This document shows, piece after piece, positions 35,208 to 46,491 of a stretch of 64,000 nucleotides of DNA. This stretch comes from Patagioenas fasciata (lineage: Eukaryota; Chordata; Aves; Columbiformes; Columbidae). Position 1 is the first letter of the stretch. Every line of letters starts with the position of its first letter. The position numbers and the translations under genes are program-made. A model generated the notes under the pieces. It made no database searches. It had not been told where the DNA came from and saw only the letters and a list, made by a program, of their open reading frames with translations. The stretch is from the NCBI RefSeq assembly GCF_037038585.1, contig NC_092559.1, positions 10,836,488 to 10,900,487 of the forward strand, read 5' to 3'.

Positions 35208-35542
35208 TGTGGAGTGGTTTTGTTAGATGGAGATATGTTGTTGAATTAGTCAGGTCCAAAGGAATCTCAAGGCCACTTCGAGAAGCTGAGAACAGAATCT
35301 GCTGTGAGAAAGAGGGGCGTTTCTTCATTAACAGGGCCTCAGCATGGCGTGAGTCGTCGGACCTATCATCGGTGGGGTTCCAGCGTGTGGACTGCCCATG
35401 ATACTCATTTAGCGAATCCATGCTTGGAGCGTGGATGCGTGATTAGAGAATAGTTGCGTATATAAGGAGGCTTGTTTCTGTAATAAATGGCTTTGCGTGA
35501 TTCACATTGAATCAGAATGCTGAGTCCTTTATCGCTCCAACA
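35208..35542 (+). repeat. 3' LTR of family A (plus copy)
   Basis: Preceded by the polypurine tract AAAAAGGGGGAATT (35196-35207 region). TATATAAG at about 35459-35466 and AATAAA at 35482-35487. Ends CTCCAACA. It is followed at once by family-A internal sequence and not by host DNA. Confidence 0.88.
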
Positions 35543-37287
35543 CCAAAAGAATTTTGTTTGGGGGAGATAATTAAAAAATGGGAAACGGTTCCATTGCTAA
35601 AATACCACCTTTCTCCCCCTTAGGATGCATCCTTATACATTAGAGTAATTGCTCTTATTGTTATCTAATAATTTTGAGATGAGAAAATAACTGAAGTTGT
35701 TAAACTCTGATTCGCATTGAATTTATGTGTTTGTTGGAGGTATGGGAACTAAAACTAAATGCAATGATAGATGTGAATTTGGAAGAGGTTGTATTTAAAA
35801 GTTGCTAGAATATGAACTGATTTGGATTTAGGAAAATGGAATAATGGATTGATGTTTAATATGCTGGTTTTTGACATATGTAAATTTTTAAAGGTAAATG
35901 GAGCTAAGGAATGTAACTATTGCTGAGCTACTTGGAATTGCGTAAGAAGTGTATTATGGTTGTAATGAAATGGTAAAACAAAAAAGCAAAATATCCCAGG
36001 CCTGTATTTGAACATAAATGTCAGGCCTGTGTCAAGCTGCAAGATAAACTCAGCTCATTGTAACTGAGGAGTTTGCCAAAGCCTCCTACTTCATACCAGT
36101 GATTATGCTAGCTGCATGGCCTTCGCCATATCTAAACCGTAGCAAGAAGAGAAAGGAAAAAAAAAAAGGAAAAACCTGGCTGCCCGCTTTCAGGGCTGTG
36201 AAAGGGAGGTTTTCTGTCCCCCCCACTGCAGTGATGTTGTAATACTGAATAGAGCAGTCTGGAGGGTGAAGTTTAAAGGCATCCTTAGCAGATCCACAGT
36301 TCTAATGAAACTGGGAAATTAAACTAAAAAAAAAATATTTTTTTTTTTTTAACAGACTTATTCTGTGGTAACTTGTTGTGAAAGACTTCTTAGTAAATTC
36401 ACTGTGATAGTCTTTGAGATCATGGGAGAGAATGAAAGAAAGGCCATTTTTTGAGACAAATGGAATGTCAAATTTGGAACAAAGTTTTACCATATGAATT
36501 CTTGTACTTGACAGAAAGCCCTATACCTCTCTTGGGTCAAGGTTTGTTAAGTAATTGTAACCTCAAATAACGTTTTCTGAGAATTCTGTTTAGTTGCATG
36601 TCCTACAAGAAGCTGCTTGGATGGTGCAGATCTGCTTGCTTCAAGTGAGAAAGCTCCAAGGAAATTTTGAATGCTGTATTTCCACTAGTATTAACAGCCA
36701 ATGTTTCGATAAATCAAACACTACACTGATAGAACTGAAACAGGACTTTGATCCGGTAAGGGAAAACAATATCCAATAAATATGACAGCCAAAATGGAGT
36801 TAGAAACTTCGATGAATAAATTTATGACAGCCTTACAAGCTAACTACATTCGATTGGACTTGCGATTTGTCTATTTATAGCTACAACATAGAAACAACTT
36901 GTGGCTATTGTGGGACAGTATAATGAGAATGCAAACAGACAGATATACTTGGAATGGATTTTTTTGCCCAATTCTTTTCGTAAAACTATTACTGCGCCCC
37001 TGGAATTGATTGTTACTCTGATCAAAAAAGGCAGAGAACGGATTCAGGCTTTAGTAGGTCGCGATCTGTCTGTCATATAAGTACCTTTTGTGAAAGCAGA
37101 TTTTGATTTTTTTATTCACAATCTCTGTCCTTGCAAATTGCACTAGCTGATTTTCTTAACAGCATAGCTTTTGGCATGCCTAAATGTAAATTGCTTCAAA
37201 ATCTGCATGTCTTTGATATCAGACCATAGACCGTACTTGTATTCGGTCTTATTCAAAATGCTCACACAGTTTTTGTTGATGGTTGTT
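35543..37287 (+). mobile_element. Second family-A internal segment, plus strand
   Basis: Colinear with 25557-27545: the start matches AATTTTGTTTGGGG...GATAATTA, and later parts include LLQVRKLQGNFECC-like and FDPVRENNIQ frames (36594-36779). It lacks the 5' leader and gag, so it begins 2.5 kb into the element directly after an LTR. It ends in the connection/RNase H region where orientation flips. Confidence 0.75.
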
Positions 37288-37797
37288 GATGAACCAAATT
37301 TAGAGGTTCCTCCCTAAAAAACTCTAAGGCATGCAAAACTGTGCCAAGTTCCACTAATTGGGTTGAACCTTCAACAATTTTAACAAAATGATGCCAATTG
37401 TTATCTTCACACCAGACCACTACAGCTTTATGAGACTTTCCTGAACCATCAATAAAAACTGTGCAAGTATGTAGGATCAGACCAAATACAAGTATGGCCT
37501 ATGACCTGATGTTAAAGACTTGCAGGTTCTGCAGAAATTTACATTTATGCGTGCCAAAAGTTGTGCTATTAAGAAAATCAGCTAGTGCAAATTACAAGGA
37601 TATAGATTGCAGATAAAAAAATATCAGAATTAATTTGACAAATGGTACATATATGACAAAAGGATCATGGCCTATTAAGACTTAAATTCATTCCCTGCAT
37701 TTTCTTGATCAGAGTAACAGTTGGTATATCAGTCTAGTAGCATTCTCATCATACTGTCCAACCATAGCCACAGGTTATTTCTATGTTGTAGCTTTCC
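37288..37797 (-). mobile_element. Inverted family-A segment (RNase H region)
   Basis: Reverse complement of about 27165-27680, covering the connection and RNase H remnants. With the plus-strand segment before it, it forms an inverted repeat (arms roughly 37030-37287 and 37440-37700). Sequence similarity to family A stops near 37797, within TTTCTATGTTGTAGCT. Confidence 0.75.
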
Positions 37798-37920
37798 TGG
37801 TTGATCTGTTTTTGCTGGTTTCCACATCTTTACAAGCAGCTGTAAATTGGGGAGGGGCAAACCATCCATCAGTTCTCGGGGAATACCTTTATCCAGACCT
37901 AATTTCCAACACTGATGCCT

Positions 37921-38793
37921 TTAACCTACCCCTGTAAAATTCTTAGATCGGGGGCAAGGGAATTTTGCCTCTACTTCAGTTCGGCACACTGCTACTTGAG
38001 ACTTAACGTCTTTACCGACGAACCCCATACGCTGGCCATAATTAATCAACTCCCGTGCAATCTCTCCCCAAGAGAGACCCGGTCCAGCCTGAGGCCCCCC
38101 TGCTGTGGTGGCTCTCAGACGATCTTGGATTTGTATGGCATAGACTTTTAACGAGTCAGGTAACCCTCTAATTAAGGGGGTCATCCTGTCAGGGTCAGCA
38201 AACAGCAACATTGGAGAGGGCTGGTGAGGAACCAAATGCCTATCATGCATCAGCTGAAGACAAGCTGCTTTCTGAATGCTCTCAGTAAGCTGGCTTACCC
38301 CAGAGGTAGGAATAGCAAGTGGGTCTCCCCTCTCCAAAGGGTCTAAACCACCGGCCCAATACACAGCTCTCTGGGTCAGGGACCAAGGCTCCCTGTCATC
38401 TTCTACTGTTAGAAATACGCCAGGACCCCAATATCCTCGAGATTCTTCCTCAGAAAGCCTTATTCTGCCACCACCAGTCAGAGAAACTCTCCACACGTAT
38501 TCCGTCTCAGTCTCCGTAGCCAGCCTGCTATATTTTTCCTGTAACTTTACTAGCTCAGTGACTGTATACGGTATTTCTTTAGTGACAATGGTGGGCTCGG
38601 CTTCCCCACCGTCATGTACAATTTCAGTTTTAACAAGTGGCCGAAGCTTGGGAGTAGGATCGCATTTTGACACAACCTCCAATTCTCTCCACGGGTAAAG
38701 AGGAGCTACATCCCTTGCTGTAAGAGAAGTTTCTTTTACTGGGTTGGAAAACCCCGGATCACTTTCCAAATCTTCATAATTAGCCAATTTCAA
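37921..38793 (-). pseudogene. ERV gag-like frame, 290 codons, open
   Basis: Shows ETEYVWRVSLTGGGRIRL, YWGPGVFLT, WSLTQRAVYWAGGLDPLERGD and PLIRGLPDSLKVYAIQI. This domain type recurs in avian endogenous retroviruses. It resembles my memory of the chicken ENS-1/ERNI (Soprano) gag-derived protein, but I cannot confirm that here. An N-terminal companion frame lies at 38827-39282. Openness over 290 codons is unusual next to the heavily broken neighbours, so it is either a young insertion or conserved. No start context or promoter is visible. Confidence 0.6.
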
Positions 38794-38826
38794 GCTTATC
38801 TGCCTTTCTCTTGAAAAGGCATCTCG

Positions 38827-39282
38827 TTAATTGTTCTGCAAATTTTCTATGATTCGTTTGTTATCAGCCAACTCTTTTTCTGCTTGTTGCCACTTAGAAC
38901 ACTCTACTGCCAATTCTGTCTGCAATGACTTAATCACCGCCTGGTCAGTTTCTTTATCTTTCTGACCAGCTATCAATGCTGCACCTAATACAGCACACAC
39001 AATTGCTTTACCTTTTCCGAGCTTAAACCTATTTTCTTTTGCCAAGTTCCTTATTCGCTGAGTTACAATATCTGGACACGACCAGAATCCAGAGGCCCAC
39101 TTAAGACCCTCAGGACTCGGGCAAGCCTTATAATCTTTTAGTAAATTCAACAACAGGGAACAATCCAGGTATGGGTTCTTATCACACTTCTGACACCAAA
39201 TAAGGGTACCAACGGTATGCAGAAGAGGCCCAGGTTTAGATTTATTGCTATAGCAGCTAAGGTTAGTGATAAAATTTTGCAT
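38827..39282 (-). pseudogene. ERV gag-like N-terminal frame, 151 codons
   Basis: Includes a Cys pair (IWCQKCDKNPY), LLLNLLKDYKACPS and a coiled-coil-like tail (SLQTELAVECSKWQQAEKEL). It ends 33 bp before the next gag frame, so the two probably were one gene split by a stop or a shift. A related tail is seen in family A near 24830-24900. Confidence 0.6.
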
Positions 39283-39318
39283 GTCCTGTGAGAGGGGAAT
39301 GGCAGGGGTGATATTATT

Positions 39319-40479
39319 GTGGGTGTCTATTACAGGCCACCAGATCAGGGTGAGGAAGTTGATGAGGCATTCTACAGGCAGCTGAGAACAGCCTCACAAT
39401 TAGAGGTCCTGGTTGTTGCAGGGGATTTTAACTACCCTGATGTTTGCTGGAAGGACTACTCGGCCAGCCAGCCACAGTCCAGGAGGTTCCTCCAGTGCAT
39501 CGATGATAATTTCCTGATGCAAATGGTGGATGAGCCAACTAGGAGAGGAGTGCTACTGGACCTCATCCTCACTAACAAGGAGGGTTTGGTTGAAGCAGTA
39601 AAGGTTGAGGGCTGCCTTGGCTGCAGCAACCATGAGATGGTGGAGTTCAGGATCTCATGTGGCAGGAACAGAATAGCAAGCAGAATTGCAACCCTGGACT
39701 TCAGCAGGGCAAACTTTGGCCTTTTCAAACAATTGCTAGGAGAAATCCCATGGGCAAGGCTGCTTGAAGGTAAAGGGGCCCAAGATAGTCGGTTAGCATT
39801 CAGGAACTGCTTCTACCAAACTCAAGATCAGAGCATCCTGACAGGTAGGAAGTCAAGGAAGGGAGCCAGGAGACATGCTTGGTTAAACAGGGAATTGCTG
39901 GGCAAACTGAAGTGGAAGAGAAGAGTTTACAGATCATGGAAGGAGGGGCTGGCCACTTGGGAAGAATATAAGGCTGTTGTCAGAGGATGTAGGGAAGCAA
40001 CAAGAAATGCTAAGGCCTCCTTAGAATTAAACCTTACAAGAGCAGTCAAGGACAACAGAAAGAGCTTCTTCAAATACATGGGAGATAAAACTAACACCAA
40101 AGGCAATGTAGGCCCACTGATGAATGAGGTGGGTGCCCTGGTGACAGAAGATACAGAGAAGGCAGAGTTACTGAATGCCTTCTTTGTTTCTGTTTACACT
40201 GCTGGAGGCTGTCCTGCGGAGCCCCGTACCCCTGAGGCCCCAGAGGAAGTCAGGACAATGGAGGAGTCTGCCTTAGTTGTTGAGGACTCGGTTAGGGAGC
40301 AGTTAAGCAATCTGGACATTCATAAATCCATGGGTCCAGATGGGGTGCACCCACGGGTGCTGAGGGAGGTGGCTGAGGTCATTGCTAGGTCACTCTCAAT
40401 CATCATTGCCAAGTCTTGGGAAATGGGAGAGGTGTCTGAGGACTGGAGGAAAGCCTCACCTCCATCTCTGGGAAAGTGA
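39319..40479 (+). pseudogene. CR1 ORF2, endonuclease and first RT block
   Basis: 386 codons. VVAGDFNYPDVCW (Asp/Asn active-site block) and SNHEMVEF (catalytic SDH motif, here SNH) identify the apurinic-like endonuclease. The linker (HAWLNRELLGKLKWKRR) and the RT start (LDIHKSMGPDGVHPRVLRE) follow. A deletion at about 40455 removes the VFKKGKK block and shifts the frame, ending the protein early. Confidence 0.85.
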
Positions 40480-41306
40480 TGGAACGACTTATCCTTGGTG
40501 CCATCTCAAGGCATATCAAGAATAAGAGAGTCATTAGGGCCAGTCAACATGGCTTCACCAAGGGAAAGTCATACTTGACCAACCTGATAGACTTTTATGA
40601 GGACATAACGAGGTGGCTAGATGATGGCAAAGCAGTGGATGTGGTCTGTCTTGATTTCAGCAAAATATTTGACACAGTCTCCCACAGCATCCTCGCTGCT
40701 AAACTGAGGAAGTGTGGACTGGATGATCAAGTTGTGAGGTGGACTGGGAACTGGCTGAAGGAAAGAAGCCAGAGACTCGTGGTCAATGGGGCGGAGTCTA
40801 GCTGGAGGCCTGTATCTAGTGGAGTGCCTCAAGGGTCAGTACTGGGAACAGTACTATTCAATATATTAATCAATGACTTGGTTGAGGAACTAGAGTGTAC
40901 TATCAGCAAGTTTGCTGATGACACCAAACTGGGAGGAATAGCTGACACGCCAGAAGGCTGTGCTGCCATCCAGAGAGACCTGGACAGGCTGGAGAGTTGG
41001 GTGGGGAAAAATTTAATGAAATATAACAAGGGCAAGTGTAGAGTCTTGCATCTGAGTTGGAACAATCCCAGGTTCCAGTATAAGTTGGGGAACGACCGAT
41101 TAGAGAACAGTGTAGAGGAAAGGGACCTGGGGGTCCTGGTGGAGAGCAGGATGACCATGAGCCAGCACTGTGCCCTTGTGGCCAGGAAGGTCAACAGCAT
41201 CCTGGGGTGTATTAGAAGGGGGGTGGTTAGTAGGTTGAGAGAGGTTCTCCTTCCCCTCTGCTCTGCCCTGGTGAGAGCACATCTGGAATATTGTGTCCAG
41301 TTCTGA
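40476..41306 (+). pseudogene. CR1 ORF2, RT palm and C-terminus
   Basis: 276 codons with [43 protein letters not shown] and FADDTKLGG. Ends at a TGA in the HLEYCVQF segment; the last third continues in other frames to 41710. Confidence 0.83.
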
Positions 41307-41789
41307 GCCCCTCAGTTCATGAAGGACAGGGAACTGCTTGAAAGAGTCCAGCACAGAGCCAGAAAGATGATTAAGGGAGTGGAGCATCTCCCTTATAAGG
41401 AAAGGCGGAAGGAGCTGGGGTCTCTTTAGCTTGGAGGAGACTGAGGGGCGACCTTATTAATGTTTACAAATATACAACGAGTGAGTGTCACAAGGATGGA
41501 GCCAGGCTCTTCTTGGTGACAACCAATGATAGGACAAGGGGTAATGGGTTCAAACTGGAACACAAGAGGTTCCACTTAGATTTGAGAAGAAACTTCTTCA
41601 CAGTGAGGGTGACAGAGCACTGGAACAGGCTGCTCAGGGAGGTTGTGGAGTCTCCTTCTCTGGAAACATTCAAAACCCACCTGGACGCCTTCCTGTGTAA
41701 CCTCATCTAGGTGTTCCTGCTCTGGCAGGGGGATTGGACTAGATGATCTTGCGGGATCCCTTCCAGTTCCTAACATTCTGTGATTCTGT

Positions 41790-42255
41790 ATTTGCAAAGA
41801 GGGGCAAACAGGGCAGGTGACTAAAATCGACCAACTGAGTATTCCATCCCATACACGTCATACACCCTGTATAAGTGGGAGATCACAAGGGTCTCGCTCT
41901 CTTCGACCATGGCTGGCATCTGAAGAGGACCCTGCCTTTCACACCTGTGATCCAAGGCCTGATTCCAGACCTTGCATTCCTGAATCTCATTCTGGTTTAC
42001 TGTGGATTCCAGCCCAGGACTTCTGGGTGCCTGTCCTGCAGCCGCTGGAGCCACACCAGCTCCACCATGGGCAATGCTGCACTACCCTGGGAAATTCAAG
42101 ATTGGTTTTGTATATTTTGTATTAGTAAAGCATTTAAAACATTTCCAACTTGTAAGTCTCTCTCCCTTTTCCTCCCGTTACCTTTCCTTAGAAGGGAGGG
42201 CAGGGGGTTAACAGAGAGCATCTGCCATGGTTTATTGTCACCCTGCAGTAAATGG
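41790..42255 (+). mobile_element. Degenerate family-B-like LTR
   Basis: Shares the order of B-LTR landmarks: a CATACACCCTGTATAAGTGGGAG promoter block, GAGATCACAAGG, a long middle, TTGGTTTTGTATATTTTG, a GTAAAG-polyadenylation stretch, and GCATCTGCCATGG near the end. The start is missing or too diverged to place. An old member or a sister family. Confidence 0.65.
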
Positions 42256-42824
42256 TGATACTGAGCATGCTTAAAATTGCACTGGAGGTAGGTATCCTTT
42301 GAGATGGAGGTGTGTTTTGGTATTGTAGTGAGATTATAATGAGCAAAGTTCATCCACCAGACAAATTTTTCGCTCAGTAACTAGCACTTTGGATGAACAT
42401 TTATTCTTTTTAACTGACAGCAGCTATACCTTATCTTAAAAATTGGCAGCAGCTATACCATCTGGTTCCTGTACCTGCCTTTTTACACAGGCTGCAGTAT
42501 CTTCACACCAATCCACTCCCCCATACTTCTTAACTGCCAGTACATTGGGCTTCCCCATGCACTACCATCTAAGAATGCAGGCCAGGTGGGGGAGTGAAAC
42601 CATACAGAGCAGATTTATTTCTTCCCTGCCGTGCAGCTGCCTTATATGCTGAAGATGTGGATATAACTTCTCAATAAGTGGATCCTTCATAATTAGTTTC
42701 TGTAATTTACTCCCTCAGTAATTATTCCACAACCTGTAAGAGCTCTAAGTTCAGATGATCAAAAATCATGGAAGATCAGACTTTCAGGAAAACCATACCC
42801 GTATTTACTAAGTTCATCTATCCA
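42256..42824. other. Unassigned stretch
   Basis: No gene or repeat family recognised between the LTR and the next CR1. Confidence 0.4.
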
Positions 42825-44018
42825 GGGAGAAGTCAGGATGATGTTGGTCTTTTTGGCCACCTGGGAACACTGCTGGCTTATATTCAGCCTGCTGTCAATC
42901 AACATCCCCAGATCCCTTTCTGCCAAGTAGCTTTCCAGCCACTCTTCCCCGAGACTGTAGCGTTGCATGGGGTTGTTGTGACCCAAGTGCAGGATCTGGC
43001 ACTTGGCCTTGTTAAACTTCATAAAACTGGCCTCAGCCCAATGTTCCAGCTGGTCCAGATCCCTCTGTAGAGCCTTCCTACCATCCAACAGATCAACACT
43101 CCCACCCAACCTGGTGTCATCTGCAAACTTAGCAAGGGTGCACTCAATACCCTCATCCAGATCACTGATAAAGAGATTAAACAGAACTGGCCCCATTAAT
43201 AAGCCCTGGGGAACACCACTTGTGATTGGCCACCAACTGGATTTGACTCCATTCACAACAGCTCTTTGGGTCTGGTCCTCCAACCAGTTCTTTACCCATC
43301 AAAGAGTGCACCCATCCAGGCCATCCAGGCCAGCTTCTCCAGGAGAATGCTGTGGGATACGGTGTCAAAGGCCTTACAGAAGCCTGAGTACACAACATTC
43401 ACAGCCTTTCCCTCATCTACTAGTTGGGTCACCTTGTCATAGAAGGAGATCAGATTGGTCAAACAGGACCTGCCTTTCATAAACCCATGTTGACTGGACC
43501 TGATAATATGGTTCTCTTGTATGTGCCATGTGATGCCCCTCAGGATGATCTGCTCCAGGACCTTCCCTGGCACCGAGGTTAGACTGACAGGTCTCCAGTT
43601 GCCCAGATCCTCCTTTCGACCCTTCTTGTAGATAGGCATCACGTTTGCCAACTTCTAGTCAACTGGGACCTCCTCAGTTAGCCAAGATTGCTGACCGAAA
43701 ATGGAAAGTGGTTTAGTGATCACCTCCACCAGCTCCCTCAGCACCCTTGGGTGTATCCCATCTGGCCCCATAGACTTGTGCGTGTCCAAGTGGTGTAGCT
43801 GGTCGCTAACAATTTCCTCTTTAATTATTAGGGCTTCATCTTACTACCCATCCCTGTCTTCTGGCTCAGGGGGCTGGGTACCTGAAGCACAACTGTTCTG
43901 ACTGTTAAAGACTGAGGCAAAGAAGGTATTTAGTACCTCAGCCTTTCACTCATCCTCTGTCACTGTTTCCCTCTGCATCCATCAGGGGATGGAGATTCTC
44001 CTTAGCCCTCTTCTTGTT

Positions 44019-44923
44019 CACAGAAACACAGAATGTTAGGAATTGGAAGGGACCTCAAAAGATCATCTAGTCCAATGCCCCTGCTGGAGCAGGAACACTT
44101 ACATGAAGCTACACAGGAATGTGTCCAGGCGGGTTTTGAATGTCTCCAGAGTAGGAGACTCCACAACCTCCCTGGGCAGCCTGTTCCAGTGTTCTGCTAC
44201 CCTCACTGTGAAGAAGTTTCTTCTCAAATTTAAGTGGAACCTCTTGTGTTCCAGTTTGAACCCATTACCCCTTGTCTTACCATTGGTTGTCACTGAGAAG
44301 AGCCTGGGTCCACCCTCATGACACTCACCCTTTATATATCTGTAAACATTAATAAGGTCACCCCTCAGTCTCCTCTTCTCCAAGCTAAAGAGACCCAGTT
44401 CCCTCAGCCTTTCCTCATAAAGGAGATGTTCCACTCCCTTTGTGGGACTACGGTGGGTCCTTGGATTCCCTGACGGAGGGCATGGGAACAGAAATTAGCC
44501 TTGAAGATATTAAGGCCTACCCGTGAGAAAGATGGGAGTAAAGGAGTATCCGGAGATGTTAAGGATGTACCCTTGAGAGAGAAGGGAGTAGAAGAGTAAC
44601 ATGGATGATAGCAAAATTAGCCAATGAGATGTTACTGCTGTACCTTGTAACCAATAGTGAAGAGACACATGACTTGGTAAAACTGTATAAAAATGCACTT
44701 GTGGCAATAAATGGTATCTTCTACTTTCATCCTGGAAGAAACTGGTCTATGTCATTTGTCCATCTCAGCCGTGACATCCCTTAATCATCTTTGTTGCCCT
44801 GCGCTGGACTCTCTCCAGCAGTTCCCTGTCCTTCTTGAACTGAGGGGCCCAGAACTGGACACAATATTCCACGTGTGGTCTCACCAAGGCAGAGTAGAGG
44901 TGAAGGAGAACCTCTCCCGACCT
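44019..44923 (-). mobile_element. CR1 fragment nested in a CR1
   Basis: Starts with a CACAGAAAC/CACAGAATG tail on the plus strand and covers the CR1 3' end ([28 protein letters not shown] frame at 44099-44434). After a solo LTR it continues to 44923 ([18 protein letters not shown]). The host CR1 resumes at ATTTATAGAAAC. The uninterrupted relative at 17170-17185 shows the target region. Confidence 0.85.
44441..44776 (+). mobile_element. Solo LTR, ERV family C, nested in CR1
   Basis: 336 bp, TGTGGGACTACGG to CCGTGACA, with a perfect 6-bp duplication TCCCTT (44435-44440 and 44777-44782). TATAAAA and AATAAA lie at about 44686-44712. Confidence 0.92.
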
Positions 44924-45211
44924 AATGAATTTATAGAAACATTTCTTGTTGCCTTTCACAGTGGTGGCCAGGCTTAGCTCTAGTTGGGCTTTGGCCCTTC
45001 TGATTTTCTCCCTGCATAGCCTCACAGAATTCTTGTATTCCTCTTGAGTGGCCCGCCCCTCCTTCCAAAGGTCATAAATTCTCTTTTTATTCCTAAGTTC
45101 CAGACGCAGCTCTCTATTCAGCCAGATTGACCTCCTTCCCCACCGGCTTGCCTTCCAGCACACTGGGACTATCTGCTCCTGAGCCTCTAAGATTACCTTC
45201 TTGAAGGGAGA

Positions 45212-46100
45212 TCAGACTTCCTGGAGTCCTTTGTCCTTCAGGACTGTCTCCCAAGGGACTCTGTCAACCAGCCTTCTGAAGAGGTCGAAGTCTGCCCTTC
45301 GGAAGCCTAAAGTAGCAGTTCTGCTAACTACCCTTCTAACTCCTCCAAGGATAACTAACTCAATCATTTCACGATCACTGTGCCTAAGGTGACCTCCAAC
45401 CAACATGTTGCCCACGAACCCTTCTCTATTTACAAACAAGAGATCCAGTGGGGCTCCTTCCCTAGTTGGCTCACTAACCAGCTCTGTCAGGAAGTTGTCT
45501 TCCATGCACTGCAGGAGCCTCCTAGACTGCTTCCTCTCTGCTGTGTTTTTTTTCCAGCAGACATCTGGTAGGTTGATCTCCCCCATAAGAACAAGGGCTA
45601 GTGATCAGGAGACTTCTCCCAGCTGCCTGCAAAATATTTTGTCTGCCTCTTTATCCTGGTCTGTAAGAGACCCCCACCAGGATGTCTGCCTTGTTGCCCT
45701 TCCCCTTTATTCTCACCCATAGACACTCAACCCTATCATCACCCTCCTCAAGTTCCAGACAATCAAAACCCTCCCTAACATACATGGCTACCCCACCTCC
45801 TCTCCTTCCTCGCCTACCCCTTCTGAAGAGTTTATAGCCATCCACTGCAGTGCTCCTGTTATGAGACTCATCCCACTATGTTTCTGAGATGTCAATTAAA
45901 TCATAGTTTCTCTGCCTCACAAGGGCTTCCAGTTCTTCCTGTTTGTTGCCCATGCTGTGTGCATTCATATAGATGCAGTTCAGCTGAGCCATTGATTCCA
46001 CGGGGTCAGCAGACCCAAGGGCCTCATTAGCACTACCCTCAGATGCTGGCATGTCACCCTTGGGTTTGCCTCTGCCACACCTGGTTTCCTCCCCCTTCAA
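45212..46100 (-). pseudogene. CR1 ORF2 endonuclease region
   Basis: Three frames in sequence (46100-45876, 45845-45651, 45586-45212): MAQLNCIYMNAHSMGNKQEE, VECLWVRIKGKGNKADILVG, then INLPDVCWKKNTAE and LRHSDREMIELV, where the catalytic SDH reads SDR. The changed residue and the frame breaks make it inactive. Confidence 0.82.
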
Positions 46101-46210
46101 ATCTAGTTTAAAGCCCTCTCAATAAGTCCTGCTAACTCCTGCCCCAGGATCCTTTTCCCCTTTTGAGACAAGTGCATCCCATTTGTCATTTGCAGGCCAG
46201 GTGCCATGTA

Positions 46211-46422
46211 AGCTGGCCCATGATCAAAAAACCCAAAATTCTGTCAGTGACACCAGTCCTGTAGCCAGGTATTAATTTGCTGTCTCTTCCTGTATCTTTC
46301 CTTGATGTACCCTGCAAGCTGGCCCATGATCAAAAAACCCAAAATTCTGTCAGTGACACCAGTCCTGTAGCCAGGTATTAATCTGCTGTCTCTTCCTGTA
46401 TCTTTCCTTGTTGTACCCTGCA
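46211..46422. repeat. 106-bp tandem duplication in CR1
   Basis: Two near-identical copies, 46211-46316 and 46317-46422, starting AGCTGGCCCATGATC / AACTGTTGGGACAG at their ends; only a few mismatches. Lies in the ORF1-ORF2 spacer of the host CR1. Confidence 0.85.
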
Positions 46423-46491
46423 ACTGTTGGGACAGTGCTCCTGATACCTTGACCAGTCATCCCAAGGCCCTGAAGTCTCTCTTGATTGTCT

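Larger units (their letters stand above)
22675..35542 (+). mobile_element. ERV family A, plus strand, split by CR1 and a B provirus
   Basis: 5' LTR 22675-22996, tRNA-Trp-type primer-binding site 22999-23016, internal sequence to 28310, then a CR1 (28311-29587). The internal sequence resumes at 29588-29700, is interrupted by the B provirus (29701-35036), resumes at 35037-35207 with a GGGGGAA polypurine tract, and ends in the 3' LTR 35208-35542. The minus-strand copy at 55605-62539 lacks both insertions and serves as the empty-site reference. No target duplication joins the two ends: the left flank is ERV D integrase and the right flank is more family-A internal sequence. Confidence 0.82.
37798..39283 (-). 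mobile_element. ERV gag region of another family, minus strand
   Basis: Contains the two gag frames 38827-39282 and 37921-38793, in one transcriptional direction, followed by the inverted family-A pol segment. A CR1 begins at about 39284. No LTR is seen. Confidence 0.65.
39284..41790 (+). mobile_element. CR1 LINE with endonuclease and RT
   Basis: About 2.5 kb, starting inside the endonuclease domain (VGVYYRPPDQGEEVDEA) and ending in an ATTCTGTG-type tail near 41775-41790. It consists of two long frames, described separately. Confidence 0.9.
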
